A DNA stretch of 64,000 nt from Arcobacter sp. EP1 (GCA_001655195.1 LPNY01000042.1:195331-259330), one strand, 5' to 3'; shown: positions 17,278 to 26,412, counted from the first letter of the stretch. Program-made: numbers and translations. Notes: generated by a model not told the origin, from the sequence alone.

Positions 17278-18423
17278 ATGAGTTTAACATACGATTTTTA
17301 TAACCCTACAACAATCCATTTTGGAAAGGGACAAGTAGCATCACTGCCAAAACATTTAACAAAAGAGAATAAAATCTTAGTTGTTTATGGTGGTGGATCT
17401 ATTAAAAACAATGGTGTATATAATGAAATAGCAACTGCTTTAGAAGGTTATGATTGGTTAGAGTTTAGCGGAGTGGAAGCAAACCCAACCTATGAAACAA
17501 TGAACAAAGCAGTTGAATTAGTACGAAAAGAGAAAGTTGATTTTGTATTAGCTGTTGGTGGTGGTTCAGTGATTGATGGTTGTAAATATTTAGTTGCCGC
17601 TTCTTTATATGATGGTGATGGTTGGGACTTTTTAGATGGAAGTGCTGAAGTTGAAAAAGCTCTACCTTTAGGTGTTGTTTTAACTCTACCTGCAACAGGA
17701 AGTGAATCAAATATGGCATCGGTATTATCTCGACGGGAGACAGATGAGAAACGATTCTTTTTCTCACCTTGTGTTTTTCCAAAGTTTGCAGTTTTAGATG
17801 CAAGTTTTATGCAAACACTTTCAGATAGACAGTTAGCAAATGGTTTAGTGGATGCTTTTGTTCATATTTGTGAGCAGTATTTAACACTACCTAACAGTTC
17901 ACTGGTTCACGATGGTTATGCAGAAACACTTCTAAAAGGATTAGTAAAACTAGCAAATGATTGGGAAAACCGAAATGAGCCACTATGGCAAGAAAACTTG
18001 ATGTTACTTGCTAACCAAGCGCTTAATGGATTTATTGGTTCAGGCGTAGCTCAAGATTGGGCGACACACTTTATTGGACATGAGTTAACAGCCTTTTATG
18101 GTATTGACCATGCGCAAAGTTTAGCCGTAGTTCAACCTCAACTTCTTCGAGTTATGAGTAGTGAAAAAAATGAAAAGCTAGAACAACTTGGACGAAATGT
18201 TTTTGGTGTTAGTGGTGATGCTGAAGATACGATTGTATTACTTGAAAACCTTTATCAAAGTGTCGGAATTTCAACAAACTTAAATGACTATGCAAATGTG
18301 GATGATAAAGTTTTAGATAATATTATCCCTGCATTAGAAGCGCACGGCATGAGTGCTATTGGTGAAAATGGAACGATTACCTTAGAGGTTTCTAAACAGA
18401 TTTTAACAATGACACAAAAATAG
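17278..18423 (+). CDS. Iron-containing alcohol dehydrogenase (YqhD/BDH-like), copy 1
   Basis: This cytosolic NAD(P)H-dependent group III alcohol dehydrogenase reduces aldehydes or oxidises alcohols. The cofactor-binding Rossmann block is [16 protein letters not shown] with [11 protein letters not shown]. Metal ligands are D192 and H196 ([12 protein letters not shown]), then H268 and H278 ([15 protein letters not shown]). The 381-residue length is normal. It is closely similar throughout to the copy at 25236, but here the second residue of the AVVS block and several loops differ. RBS AAGGAA precedes ATG. It converges on an AraC regulator 11 bp away, and that gene pair is repeated at 25-29.6 kb. 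Confidence 0.95.
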   Translation: MSLTYDFYNPTTIHFGKGQVASLPKHLTKENKILVVYGGGSIKNNGVYNEIATALEGYDWLEFSGVEANPTYETMNKAVELVRKEKVDFVLAVGGGSVIDGCKYLVAASLYDGDGWDFLDGSAEVEKALPLGVVLTLPATGSESNMASVLSRRETDEKRFFFSPCVFPKFAVLDASFMQTLSDRQLANGLVDAFVHICEQYLTLPNSSLVHDGYAETLLKGLVKLANDWENRNEPLWQENLMLLANQALNGFIGSGVAQDWATHFIGHELTAFYGIDHAQSLAVVQPQLLRVMSSEKNEKLEQLGRNVFGVSGDAEDTIVLLENLYQSVGISTNLNDYANVDDKVLDNIIPALEAHGMSAIGENGTITLEVSKQILTMTQK

Positions 18424-18434
18424 CTAAAGAATAA

Positions 18435-19319
18435 TTATATAATTGGAAAAACATCAAAAGAGGGTTTTGCTTCTTTTGGTGGATATCCAAAAAAACTTTT
18501 AAAGTCTCTGCTAAATTGTGAACTGCTCTCGTAACCTATGGCATAAGCAGTATCATTAACTTGATAGTTTTGTCGTGTTAATAGTTCTTTTGCTTTATTC
18601 AACCGTATTTTTTTGATGTATTGCAGTGGTGTATGCGAGGTGATTTTTTTAAAGTGAGTATGAAATGAAGATGTACTCATATCCTCTTCTCTTGCCAATG
18701 TTGGTATATCTAAATGGTTACCAAAATTTTCATGAATTGTGCGTAAACTTCGCGCAATTTTTGCTTCTATTTTAGTATTTAAAAACATCTTATGCAAAAA
18801 GTAAGCGTGTTCTCCTGTAGCTATTCGATAATATAACTCTTTTAGTAATGATTCCCCAAGAATTTGTGACTCTTGTTTAGAACGAAGTGCATTTAGGATA
18901 CGCTCAATAGAGGTTTCAATTTCAGGGGTTACCTTATCTGAAAAGAGACCAAGTTGACTTTGTTTGCACTGCTTTGCGCTGTCACTTCCAAGTCTATCGA
19001 TGATTTCATACATGAGCTTTTTATCAATCGTAATCATCATACACATAAAAGGTTCTTCTTTTGATGCTATTGTTTCACATTCAAAAGGTATGGTTGTTGG
19101 AACAACAAGGTATTCTGACGCATTATAATTAAACACCTCTTCTCCAAGATAACCAATTTTACCCCCTTGTAGAACTAAAATAAGACATAAATCATAAAGT
19201 AATGGAGCTCTAGGAACGGCTTGGCTGGATTTAAAAAGGGCAATATCTTTGATAAAAGTTTGATGATAACCATCTTTTGGTAATAAGTTGTTAGCTTGAC
19301 TTAGAATTACTTGCGTCAT
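18435..19319 (-). CDS. AraC-family regulator, copy 1
   Basis: The protein has 294 residues. The N-terminal half (about 1-170) is an AraC_N-type ligand domain with LLYDLCLILVLQGGKIGYLG. Two helix-turn-helix units fill the last 100 residues: the first is LDIPTLAREEDMSTSSFHTHF and the second contains VNDTAYAIGYESSSQFSRDF, ending in FGYPPKE. This is the regulator type often found beside alcohol or aldehyde dehydrogenases, where it senses the aldehyde or alcohol. It is convergent with ADH copy 1 and paralogous to 28786-29649. The RBS is GAGGACTT. It probably controls the dehydrogenase, and the effector is unknown. Confidence 0.92.
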   Translation of the reverse strand: MTQVILSQANNLLPKDGYHQTFIKDIALFKSSQAVPRAPLLYDLCLILVLQGGKIGYLGEEVFNYNASEYLVVPTTIPFECETIASKEEPFMCMMITIDKKLMYEIIDRLGSDSAKQCKQSQLGLFSDKVTPEIETSIERILNALRSKQESQILGESLLKELYYRIATGEHAYFLHKMFLNTKIEAKIARSLRTIHENFGNHLDIPTLAREEDMSTSSFHTHFKKITSHTPLQYIKKIRLNKAKELLTRQNYQVNDTAYAIGYESSSQFSRDFKSFFGYPPKEAKPSFDVFPII

Positions 19320-19408
19320 AGAAGTCCTCAGTTTTTATTTCTATTATACAACATTAAAAAGAAAGGAAAATGACATATTCTTTAAAAGATATGTCAATTT
19401 ATATAAGT

Positions 19409-19765
19409 TTATAAAAGAGCATTAACTTTTTCTTCAAGCTCTTCAATTTGAATAGGTTTATTGAGAAAATCCATTGCTCCCTCACCAATACAATCGTAAG
19501 TGAGATTTCTATCATCAATAGAAGAGATCATTATAATTTGTGCATCTGGAAAATCAGCAATAATTTTTTTCACTGCACCCAAGCCATCAAGATTTGGCAT
19601 ATTGATATCCATAGTTACTATATCAGGTGTGTGTTCTTGATATTTTTCATAAGCAATTAGACCATCATCTGCTAATGCAATAACCTCATGTTCTAGTTTT
19701 TCAAGCATCCCTTGAAGTTGCATCTGAATGAGTTTTGAGTCATCAACTACTAATATTTTTGCCAT
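19409..19765 (-). CDS. CheY-type single-domain response regulator
   Basis: This is a stand-alone receiver domain of 118 residues. The acidic pocket is D8-D9, the phosphoacceptor is D53 in VTMDINMPNLDG, the switch residues are in MISSIDD, and the lysine lies in FLNKPIQ. It has no output domain, so it should act by binding another protein such as the flagellar switch. It starts right after the stop of the CheX-like gene and has a good RBS (AAAGGATAG). The operon is divergent from a binding protein and a CheA-like kinase, its likely phosphodonor. Confidence 0.93.
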   Translation of the reverse strand: MAKILVVDDSKLIQMQLQGMLEKLEHEVIALADDGLIAYEKYQEHTPDIVTMDINMPNLDGLGAVKKIIADFPDAQIIMISSIDDRNLTYDCIGEGAMDFLNKPIQIEELEEKVNALL

Positions 19766-20269
19766 TTAACTATCCTTTTGCTTTGAGGTACTAAAAATTA
19801 TCATCATATTTCCTTCTTTGAGGGTTAGTTTAATTTTACATACATAGAAATTTTTGTTATTAAATAGTTTACTCTCTCCGCTTAGTTCTAAAGGTGGTGA
19901 GAAGGTAAGTCGCGTATCACTATGAATATCTGCCATTGCATTTCCAATAACAATATTTAAAAACTCACTGACAGTTTCAATACTCAGTTCATCTTCCATA
20001 TCAGTACTGTATTCAAGATAGGGAAATTGGTGAAGTAATTTTTTGGCTAAACTTTTTTGAAAACTAAAAAGTAGACTTGCATTAACTGGCCCTGAAAGCG
20101 AGGACATAAAGTTTATACTATTAAGATTGAGTGAGTCTTGAATTTGCACTATTTCAATATCAAGAACATCAAGTGAGAACTCATTTTTCAGTAGTTCATA
20201 TGTTTTTAATACAAATGGTTTTGCTACTTCAATGTTTTTGCACTCTTCACAGTTTTTAAACTCTATCAT
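19766..20269 (-). CDS. CheX-like CheY-P phosphatase
   Basis: This 167-residue cytosolic protein belongs to the CheC/CheX/FliY phosphatase group, which dephosphorylates CheY. The catalytic ExxN is E102-F-L-N105 within ETVSEFLNIVIGNAMADI. SLSGPVNASLLFSF is the matching conserved strand region, and the domain is single, as in CheX. The N-terminal stretch has three Cys residues (CEECKN with a later match) of unknown meaning. It overlaps the cheY-like gene start and is the first gene of the operon. The pair would reset the signal of the divergently encoded kinase. The RBS is GGAAG. Confidence 0.8.
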   Translation of the reverse strand: MIEFKNCEECKNIEVAKPFVLKTYELLKNEFSLDVLDIEIVQIQDSLNLNSINFMSSLSGPVNASLLFSFQKSLAKKLLHQFPYLEYSTDMEDELSIETVSEFLNIVIGNAMADIHSDTRLTFSPPLELSGESKLFNNKNFYVCKIKLTLKEGNMMIIFSTSKQKDS

Positions 20270-20367
20270 ATGACTTCCAGTTTACAAGTTATTTAAATTT
20301 TAATGAATTAAAACTTACAGATGTGTTAACATTTGGCTTTAGATTAAAATACAAATAAATATATGTG

Positions 20368-20416
20368 TTGCAAGTTTTATCTCTTTTTATTTATAATCTA
20401 TAATATGATTTATAAT
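20368..20416 (+). promoter_or_regulatory. Promoter of the binding-protein/kinase operon
   Basis: TTGCAA at 20368-20373 and TATAAT at 20392-20397 have an 18-nt spacer. Two further TATAAT boxes lie at 20399-20404 and 20411-20416, giving tandem -10 options before the ATG at 20427. Confidence 0.6.
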
Positions 20417-20426
20417 AAGGATTATT

Positions 20427-21173
20427 ATGTCTGCTTTTTTCAAAACTAACTTGCTTGTATTATTGCTCTGTTTAGGTTTAGTTGCTAGTGAAATTGATGA
20501 CTTTAAGATGATGACAGAAAACTATCCTCCTTATAATATGAAAGTAGATGGTCAACTTCAAGGGATCTCTATTGATTTATGGGCCAAAATGTTGCCTATG
20601 ATTGGTTCTAAAAAAGGCATTAAAGATATTGAACTTTTACCCTGGGCAAGAGCTTATGATATTGTTCAAAAAGAGAAAAATACAGCACTTTTTGCCATGT
20701 TTCGAACTCCTGCACGCGAAAAAATGTTTAAATGGGTTGGTCCAATTGATAGCTCTGTTATTGGGCTCATCGCACGAAAAGATAAAAATATTGTAATAAA
20801 TAGCCTACAAGAGGTTAAAAAATATAAAATTGGTACTGTTAAAGATGATGTTGCAGAATTATTGCTCATTGAAAAAGGAGTAGATAAAAAAGAGTTAGAT
20901 TCTCTTTCTGGTACTAACTCAATCCTAAAATCGATACGAAAACTGAACTATGGAAGAATTGACTTGTTTGCTTATATAAATAACATCAAAGAGTGGAGCA
21001 TAGAAGGTGTTAATCCTAATGATTATGAAGTAGTGTATGTTTTACAACGTCAAGAGTTACATTTTGCTTTACATAAACAAAGCAGTGATCTATTAATCAA
21101 AAAATTACAAATGGCATTAGATGAATTAAAAACCTCTGGCATTTATGATGAAATATTAAAAAAGTATAAATAG
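20427..21173 (+). CDS. Periplasmic binding protein (SBP_bac_3), sensor-associated
   Basis: This 248-residue exported protein has a signal peptide (MSAFFKTNLLVLLLCLGLVAS). The mature part has the family-3 binding fold, with the typical start MMTENYPPYNMKVDGQLQG and later FRTPAREKMFKWVGPI and LYKIGTV-like strands. Such proteins usually feed amino acid ABC transporters. Here no permease or ATPase gene is near, and the next gene, starting 2 bp after this stop, is a membrane kinase with a periplasmic region. A role as ligand-binding input for that kinase is therefore likely. It is divergent from the CheX/CheY operon. Confidence 0.88.
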   Translation: MSAFFKTNLLVLLLCLGLVASEIDDFKMMTENYPPYNMKVDGQLQGISIDLWAKMLPMIGSKKGIKDIELLPWARAYDIVQKEKNTALFAMFRTPAREKMFKWVGPIDSSVIGLIARKDKNIVINSLQEVKKYKIGTVKDDVAELLLIEKGVDKKELDSLSGTNSILKSIRKLNYGRIDLFAYINNIKEWSIEGVNPNDYEVVYVLQRQELHFALHKQSSDLLIKKLQMALDELKTSGIYDEILKKYK

Positions 21174-21175
21174 TA

Positions 21176-23485
21176 ATGAAACTTGCCTATAAAATCGTTT
21201 TACCTTTAGTATTACTTATTACGGTATTGATTTTAGTGGTAACTAATAAATCCTTTAACTCCCAAGAGATGATGATTGAAAAAGCGCAAGCTGAACGCTA
21301 TGAAAAAATTCATGACCAGTTTGAAAAAAACCGTGATAATATTTTGGCAACTCAAAAAAAAGAGATAGCATTTATTGCCGAACTAGCAAGTGAAATATCT
21401 GTCAACTATCTTTATGATTTTGATTTTGATGCCTTAAGAAAACCATTATCAAAACTGCTCTCCCATGATGGAATTAAAGCAATTATGGTTATAGAAGCCT
21501 CTAAGGAAAATCCTGTTCTAAAAGTAGGTGTATTTGATAAAGGGTATAAAAAAATTGCTCGCGACGTAATTTGGAAAGAGAGTTCTTTACGATTAGGTCA
21601 TGTTGAAGTTTATTACGATAACAGTGCTATTCATGAATATTTTGAAGCTTCAGAAAAAGAGCTGATTTCTCAAATTGAAAAAAGTAAAATGATTCAAGAT
21701 AAAGAGTTGAAAAATATCTTGCAGCGACAAATTTTATTTGATTTAGTGATTACTTTTATTATTGTCGCACTGTTACTGGTTATGATTTATAAAGAGGTTA
21801 TCTCACCGTTGGGTAAATTAAAAGAGGGGCTCGATGCCTTTTTTGAATTTTTACAGGGAAAATCATCCCATACTAAACAAATTGAAATTAATACCAAAGA
21901 TGAGTTTGGGAAAATGAGCCGTTCTATTAATGAAAATATTCAAGTCTGTGCAAAAATGCATGAAGAGATTTATGAACTTAATAGTAATCTTGAAGCAAAG
22001 GTGCGAGAACGTGCGCAGCAACTTCTTGAAAAGAGTGAAAAGATTCGCCAACTTTTAGATAATTCTGCGGAAGGCTTTCTCTCTTTTGATGAAACCTTGA
22101 TGGTAGATAAAGAGTACTCAAAAGAGTGTGAAAATATTTTTAAAATGAGCATCGAGGGTAAATCGATTGTCGATTTATTGCACGATACAATCGATGAAGA
22201 GGATAAAAAACTCTTTGTCAAAATGGTACGAGATATTTTTGATCCAACAATACCAAAACGAAGAAAAGATGTACTATTGCGTCTTTTCTCAAAAGAGTTT
22301 GATATTTATGAAAAGAGTATTCGAGTTGATTATAAAATTATTGGTGATAAAAAGATCATGTTGATTTTAAATGATATTACCCAACAAAAGATGCTAGAAG
22401 AAAAAATAGAGTTAGAGAAAAAACGTCTAAAAATGGTAGTGAGTGTCGTAAGTAATCTCGAAGAGTTTCATGAAATGATTGAAGAGTTTATTCTCTTTTC
22501 TCATAACCGAGAAAACTCAGCAGTCAATGAGAATAACTTCTTAACAGTATTGACTCAATACTACAGAAGAATTCATACCTTTAAAGGAAATTTTGCCCAA
22601 AAAGAGTTAGTAAATATCGTGCCAAAACTGCATTCTTTAGAGTCAAAACTTAACGCACTTCTAAAAAATCCACAACGCCAATATAAAGATTTTAAAAAAC
22701 TACTCCAAGAAAATGACCTACGTTCGTGGTTAAATGAAGATATTCAAGTCTTAAAAGATGTCTTAGATGAGCGAATTTTAGAAAATCGTCATGAAATAGC
22801 AGTTTCAGCACCACTCATTGAGATGGTAGAAAAAAAGTTAAAAGTACTTGTGTCTCACCCTAAAAAAGAGCGTAATGTAACCTATGAAGAGATTTTAGAA
22901 GATGTCTCTAAAATGAAAAGACGATCATTAAGAGAATTGTTAAGCTCTTATCCAAAATCAGTTGAACAGTTGTCTTTTCGTCTGTCAAAACCTGTTTATC
23001 CAATGCAAATTTTAGGAGATGATTTATATGTCTCTTATGGTATTAAATCTTTTATAAAAAGTTTAGTGCATCTTTTTAGAAATAGTATTGACCATGGTAT
23101 TGAGACCTTAGAAGAGCGTTTAAACAGTGGAAAGAATGAAAAAGGAATGATTAGTTGTGTGCTTAGTTGTACCAAAGAAAACCTAGTTATTGAGATTGTT
23201 GACGATGGAAAAGGTATCCAGTTAGATAAAGTTAAAACAAAAGCATTAATCCAAGGACAAACAAAAGAGAGCTTAGAAAAGATGTCTGATAATGAAGTAT
23301 TATCACTAATTTTCTTAGATAGTTTTTCAACCAAAGAAGAGGTTACTGATCTTTCAGGTCGTGGTATGGGATTAAGCGCTGTTAAACAAGAGCTTGATAC
23401 TTTAGAAGGTACCGTTGATATAAAAACACAAATGGGAGTAGGGACTACGTTTACCTTTACTATACCACTTTCAAAAGTTACTTAG
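21176..23485 (+). CDS. Membrane-anchored CheA-like histidine kinase with PAS and Hpt modules
   Basis: The order of parts in 769 residues is as follows. There is a TM helix (about 5-22), a periplasmic region (about 25-185), and a second TM (about 187-205). A HAMP-like/coiled-coil segment follows, then a PAS-like domain (about 290-410). Next comes an Hpt-like segment with H467 in RRIHTFKGNFAQ. Last is a CheA-type ATPase with N-box HLFRNSIDHGIE (N636), DDGKGI, and SFSTKEEVTDLSGRGMGLSAV. The Hpt motif and VTDLSGRGMG signature are CheA-like rather than HisKA-like. There is no CheW-like P5 domain; the protein ends after the ATPase. It is coupled to the binding protein gene upstream, and CheX/CheY are divergent. 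Confidence 0.88.
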   Translation: MKLAYKIVLPLVLLITVLILVVTNKSFNSQEMMIEKAQAERYEKIHDQFEKNRDNILATQKKEIAFIAELASEISVNYLYDFDFDALRKPLSKLLSHDGIKAIMVIEASKENPVLKVGVFDKGYKKIARDVIWKESSLRLGHVEVYYDNSAIHEYFEASEKELISQIEKSKMIQDKELKNILQRQILFDLVITFIIVALLLVMIYKEVISPLGKLKEGLDAFFEFLQGKSSHTKQIEINTKDEFGKMSRSINENIQVCAKMHEEIYELNSNLEAKVRERAQQLLEKSEKIRQLLDNSAEGFLSFDETLMVDKEYSKECENIFKMSIEGKSIVDLLHDTIDEEDKKLFVKMVRDIFDPTIPKRRKDVLLRLFSKEFDIYEKSIRVDYKIIGDKKIMLILNDITQQKMLEEKIELEKKRLKMVVSVVSNLEEFHEMIEEFILFSHNRENSAVNENNFLTVLTQYYRRIHTFKGNFAQKELVNIVPKLHSLESKLNALLKNPQRQYKDFKKLLQENDLRSWLNEDIQVLKDVLDERILENRHEIAVSAPLIEMVEKKLKVLVSHPKKERNVTYEEILEDVSKMKRRSLRELLSSYPKSVEQLSFRLSKPVYPMQILGDDLYVSYGIKSFIKSLVHLFRNSIDHGIETLEERLNSGKNEKGMISCVLSCTKENLVIEIVDDGKGIQLDKVKTKALIQGQTKESLEKMSDNEVLSLIFLDSFSTKEEVTDLSGRGMGLSAVKQELDTLEGTVDIKTQMGVGTTFTFTIPLSKVT

Positions 23486-23502
23486 TCTATTTTTTTGTAA
23501 GG

Positions 23503-23754
23503 TCATAAAAGTCATCTGTTGGGAAAGTAGGGAGATAATATCGATGACTTCTATGATAATCTTAAAATGAGAAGTTTTTAAGAGTAATCTAAATAAAGAT
23601 TAAAAAGAGTATAGGAAAAAAAAGTAGAAAAAAAGTCGTAAATTTAACTTAGAAGATAAAACTGCCATGAAAATCATATTAGGGAAAACAACCGACTTAT
23701 AGAAGTGGAGAACAAATATAATTCGCATGTTTCCATGGACAGTTTTATCTTTTA
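23503..23754 (+). repeat. Cluster of inverted repeats in a gene-free spacer
   Basis: Between the kinase gene and the porin gene (23486-23789) there is no gene. TCATAAAAGTCATC (23503-23516) faces GATGACTTCTATGA (23543-23556) with one mismatch. AATCT-AAATAA-AGATT forms a small hairpin nearby. AAGATAAAACTGCCATGAAAA (23653-23672) faces TTTCCATGGACAGTTTTATC (23730 onward), near-complementary over 21 bp with one mismatch and one insertion. The last pair brackets about 57 nt and resembles a miniature inverted-repeat element or structured RNA. Confidence 0.45.
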
Positions 23755-23762
23755 AATTAAAC

Positions 23763-23782
23763 TCTCCCTCAAAAGAGGGAGA
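23763..23782 (-). terminator. Porin gene terminator
   Basis: TCTCCCTC pairs with GAGGGAGA around AAAA, 8 bp after the porin stop codon on the minus strand. A T-rich tail follows. Confidence 0.75.
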
Positions 23783-23789
23783 AAGTGTT

Positions 23790-24944
23790 TTAGAAAGAGT
23801 AAACTAATGTGATGTTAAGTTGATTGTAGTCTGATGCACCATCAACTTCATTTACCACTGTGTATCCTAAGTTTGCTTTTAAGTCTTTATTTACAGGATA
23901 TCCTAACCATAATGTAGTTTCATCCATATCTTTTTTAGTTGTACCGTCTAAGTATTCAGTTGTACCATAAAGTAATGTAGAACTTAAGTCACCAAATGAT
24001 TTACTAACTCCTACGTACATCGTTTCTGCACCTTTATTATAGATGTAATCACCCTCTTCAAATGGATCAATGGTTTCACCTGAACTTGTCCATCCTGGAA
24101 AATCTTTATCATCATCAACTTTGATATATCCAACATATGGAGTAAATCCTGCAATAGTAGTACTTGCTGTTAAGTGTAATAAGTTAGAGTCTTTTACTCC
24201 ACTAACATCTTCTTTACTTACTGCGTAGTGTGCTCCAACTTTTGCATTGTCAAATGTTAAGTTTACTTTCGCACCCATGATATCTCTTACATCTGGTGCA
24301 ATCCAGTCATATGCAGTTGCCGAAATCATATCGTTAAACTTGTGAGATAATGCTAGTTGATAAATACCGTCATTTTTGTTTGTTTTTGTCATTGGTCTAT
24401 AATCTCTTGAATAAACTCGACCATGTCTTCCTGCCCAGATTGCTTCTAAAGAAGTATCTCCAAATTTTGCATCAAGTTTTACTGCATCATTTGTTTTATT
24501 TACCCAGTGTGATGAGATAAACTGTCGACCAGCTTTGATAGTTACATCTTTAGTTGGCGTGTAAGTTAAGAATAACTCTTCAAAGTCAGTTGCGTTATCA
24601 CTTCCATCTTTTTCCCAGAATCTTCCACTTGCATCACCATTACCTTTTCCTGTAGCTTCTGTATCACTATCTTCAAAAAGTGTTCTATATGCTCTGAATT
24701 TTGCAGTTAAACTTAAATCATTCCAAGTCCCTGATTCATATTTAAGTGCAAAAGAACCAACTCCATAACCAGAGTCTCTGTCCCCATCACTGTCTCTTTT
24801 ATCGAAGTTTCTTTGCTCATGAGTTGCAGTTACTTCACCACTTACTTTTCCACTTTTTAAGGCTTCACCTAAACTATTTGCTTGCGCACAACTTAGTGTT
24901 GACAGTGTCGCGATAACTGCCAAGCTTAAATTTAATTTTTTCAT
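23790..24944 (-). CDS. Outer-membrane porin (OprD-like)
   Basis: This 384-residue protein has a signal peptide (MKKLNLSLAVIATLSTLSCAQA). A beta-barrel of short amphipathic strands with acidic loops follows, ending in an aromatic residue (LNITLVYSF), as barrel-assembly substrates do. The opening LGEALKSGKVSGEVTATHEQR and later FLTYTPTKDVTIKAGRQFISSHW resemble the Campylobacterota OprD-type porins for small solutes. It is divergent from the second alcohol dehydrogenase gene across 291 bp that contains repeated TCGA/A-tract motifs, suggesting shared control. A hairpin closes it. The solute is unknown. Confidence 0.85.
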   Translation of the reverse strand: MKKLNLSLAVIATLSTLSCAQANSLGEALKSGKVSGEVTATHEQRNFDKRDSDGDRDSGYGVGSFALKYESGTWNDLSLTAKFRAYRTLFEDSDTEATGKGNGDASGRFWEKDGSDNATDFEELFLTYTPTKDVTIKAGRQFISSHWVNKTNDAVKLDAKFGDTSLEAIWAGRHGRVYSRDYRPMTKTNKNDGIYQLALSHKFNDMISATAYDWIAPDVRDIMGAKVNLTFDNAKVGAHYAVSKEDVSGVKDSNLLHLTASTTIAGFTPYVGYIKVDDDKDFPGWTSSGETIDPFEEGDYIYNKGAETMYVGVSKSFGDLSSTLLYGTTEYLDGTTKKDMDETTLWLGYPVNKDLKANLGYTVVNEVDGASDYNQLNITLVYSF

Positions 24945-25025
24945 TGTATCTCCTTATTTACATACAGTTAAAAAGCTAAACGACAACCATTTAACTTTTT
25001 GATGACGAAAGCTTAACGCAGAAGA

Positions 25026-25117
25026 ATCGAAAAAAAATCGAAAAAGAAAATATTTTTTTTCGACTATTTTTACACTAAATTATGCCTCATGGGAAAAAAA
25101 TCGAAAAAAAATATAAT
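25026..25117. promoter_or_regulatory. Repeated TCGA/A-tract operator sites between porin and ADH genes
   Basis: ATCGAAAAAAAATCGAAAAA starts at 25026, with two TCGA cores 11 bp apart. A reversed copy TTTTTTTTCGA lies at 25053-25063, and AAAAAAATCGAAAAAAAA at 25094-25111 runs into a TATAAT at 25112-25117. The same 17-base core recurs in reverse before torA at 29728-29745. The 11-bp period and A-tracts suggest curved DNA with direct-repeat protein sites, possibly for one of the AraC regulators. Confidence 0.55.
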
Positions 25118-25196
25118 TTCTTGAAATTTCAACAAATTTGTAAAAAATGTAGGGTCATTTGTAAAAATTGTTATTCAAAAAAATTCTTTATCTTCT

Positions 25197-25228
25197 TATA
25201 ATTTCGCCACAAAAATTTAAAAAAGGAA
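25197..25228 (+). promoter_or_regulatory. Promoter -10 and RBS of the second ADH gene
   Basis: TATAAT lies at 25197-25202 and AAGGAA at 25223-25228, 7 nt before the ATG. The operator cluster lies 85-170 bp further upstream. Confidence 0.55.
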
Positions 25229-25235
25229 TTAAAAT

Positions 25236-26375
25236 ATGGAATTTTCATATCATAACCCAACCGCAATTGAGTTTGGAAAAGGCAAAATCGAAGCAATTAC
25301 TAACTTAATCCCAAAGGATAATAAAGTATTAGTTGTTTATGGTGGTGGTTCAATTAAAAATAATGGAGCTTACGACCAAGTAGTAAAAGCGTTAGAAAAT
25401 CACGAATGGTTAGAGTTTTCAGGAGTTGAACCAAATCCAACAGTTGAAACAATGAATAAAGCAGTTGAAGTAATAAAAAATGAAAAAGTTGATTTTATTT
25501 TAGCCGTTGGTGGTGGTTCAGTAATTGATGGCTGTAAATATTTAGCAGCAGCTGCACTTTATGATGGAGATGCATGGGACTTTTTAGATGGAAGTGCAGA
25601 AGTTGAAAAAGCGATGCCTTTAGGTGTTGTTTTAACACTTGCAGCAACAGGAAGTGAGTCAAACAATTTAGCAGTAGTTTCAAGAAAATCGACAGATGAA
25701 AAGAGATTATACTTCTCAAACCACTCTTATCCACAATTTGCAATCTTAGATGCAAGTTTCATGAGTACATTAAGTGATAGACAACTTTCAAATGGTTTAG
25801 TGGATGCTTTTGTACATATTTCTGAGCAATATTTAACAAAAACAAATACAACTTTAGTAAATGATGGTTATGCTGAGACTCTATATAGAGGTTTAGTAAA
25901 ATTAGCAAACCGATGGGATGAGCGAAGAACTTACCTTTGGCAAGAAAACTTAATGCATATTTGTAACCAAGCACTTAATTTCCAATTGGGAGCAGGGGTT
26001 GTTCAAGATTGGTCAACGCATTTAATAGGACATGAGTTAACTGCTTTTTATGGATTAGACCATGGGCGGTCGTTAACTGTTGTATTACCACATCTTTTAC
26101 GAGAGATGATGGATGACAAAGGCGAAAAAATAGCTCAAATGGGTGAAAATGTATTTGGGATCAAAGATGATAATGAAGCTGTTATTCAAAAAATTGAAGC
26201 AGTATTTCATAGTATTGATGTTGCTACAAAATTAAATGAATATGATATTGATGATAAAGTTATTGAGAATGTGCAGTCTGCATTTAAGTCTCATGGTTAC
26301 TTAGAAATAGGCGAAAATGGTACTGTGACGTTAGATAAAGTTGCAAATATTTTAACACGATCTATGGTGGCATAA
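25236..26375 (+). CDS. Iron-containing alcohol dehydrogenase (YqhD/BDH-like), copy 2
   Basis: This is a 379-residue group III alcohol dehydrogenase, a close paralogue of 17278-18423. The cofactor block [16 protein letters not shown] and [16 protein letters not shown] are conserved, and the metal ligands appear in [12 protein letters not shown] and [15 protein letters not shown]. Differences from copy 1 cluster in [19 protein letters not shown] and the C-terminal helices. It is divergent from the porin and followed by a chemoreceptor, then an AraC regulator. A hairpin with ACAAAG/CTTTGT arms follows the stop. Promoter context differs from copy 1, so the two are probably regulated differently. 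Confidence 0.95.
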   Translation: MEFSYHNPTAIEFGKGKIEAITNLIPKDNKVLVVYGGGSIKNNGAYDQVVKALENHEWLEFSGVEPNPTVETMNKAVEVIKNEKVDFILAVGGGSVIDGCKYLAAAALYDGDAWDFLDGSAEVEKAMPLGVVLTLAATGSESNNLAVVSRKSTDEKRLYFSNHSYPQFAILDASFMSTLSDRQLSNGLVDAFVHISEQYLTKTNTTLVNDGYAETLYRGLVKLANRWDERRTYLWQENLMHICNQALNFQLGAGVVQDWSTHLIGHELTAFYGLDHGRSLTVVLPHLLREMMDDKGEKIAQMGENVFGIKDDNEAVIQKIEAVFHSIDVATKLNEYDIDDKVIENVQSAFKSHGYLEIGENGTVTLDKVANILTRSMVA

Positions 26376-26376
26376 T

Positions 26377-26412
26377 ACTTTTTTACAAAGGGGCTAGTCC
26401 TCTTTGTAAAAG
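26377..26412 (+). terminator. Hairpin after the second ADH gene
   Basis: ACTTTTTTACAAAG pairs with CTTTGTAAAAGT across a GGGCTAGTCC-containing loop just after the stop. A T-rich stretch follows after a few bases, so it is a likely but not ideal terminator. Confidence 0.55.

Noticed and set aside
17465-17803. Minus-strand 112-codon frame inside ADH copy 1 (and a similar one at 25495-25755 in copy 2)
   Set aside because: It is the reverse frame of two conserved paralogous enzymes, extremely rich in His, Leu and Gln, with no RBS. It is a codon-bias shadow.
24945-25235. CRISPR-like array in the TCGA/A-tract repeats
   Set aside because: Units are short, unequally spaced, partly inverted and without unique spacers of constant length. 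They fit operator sites.
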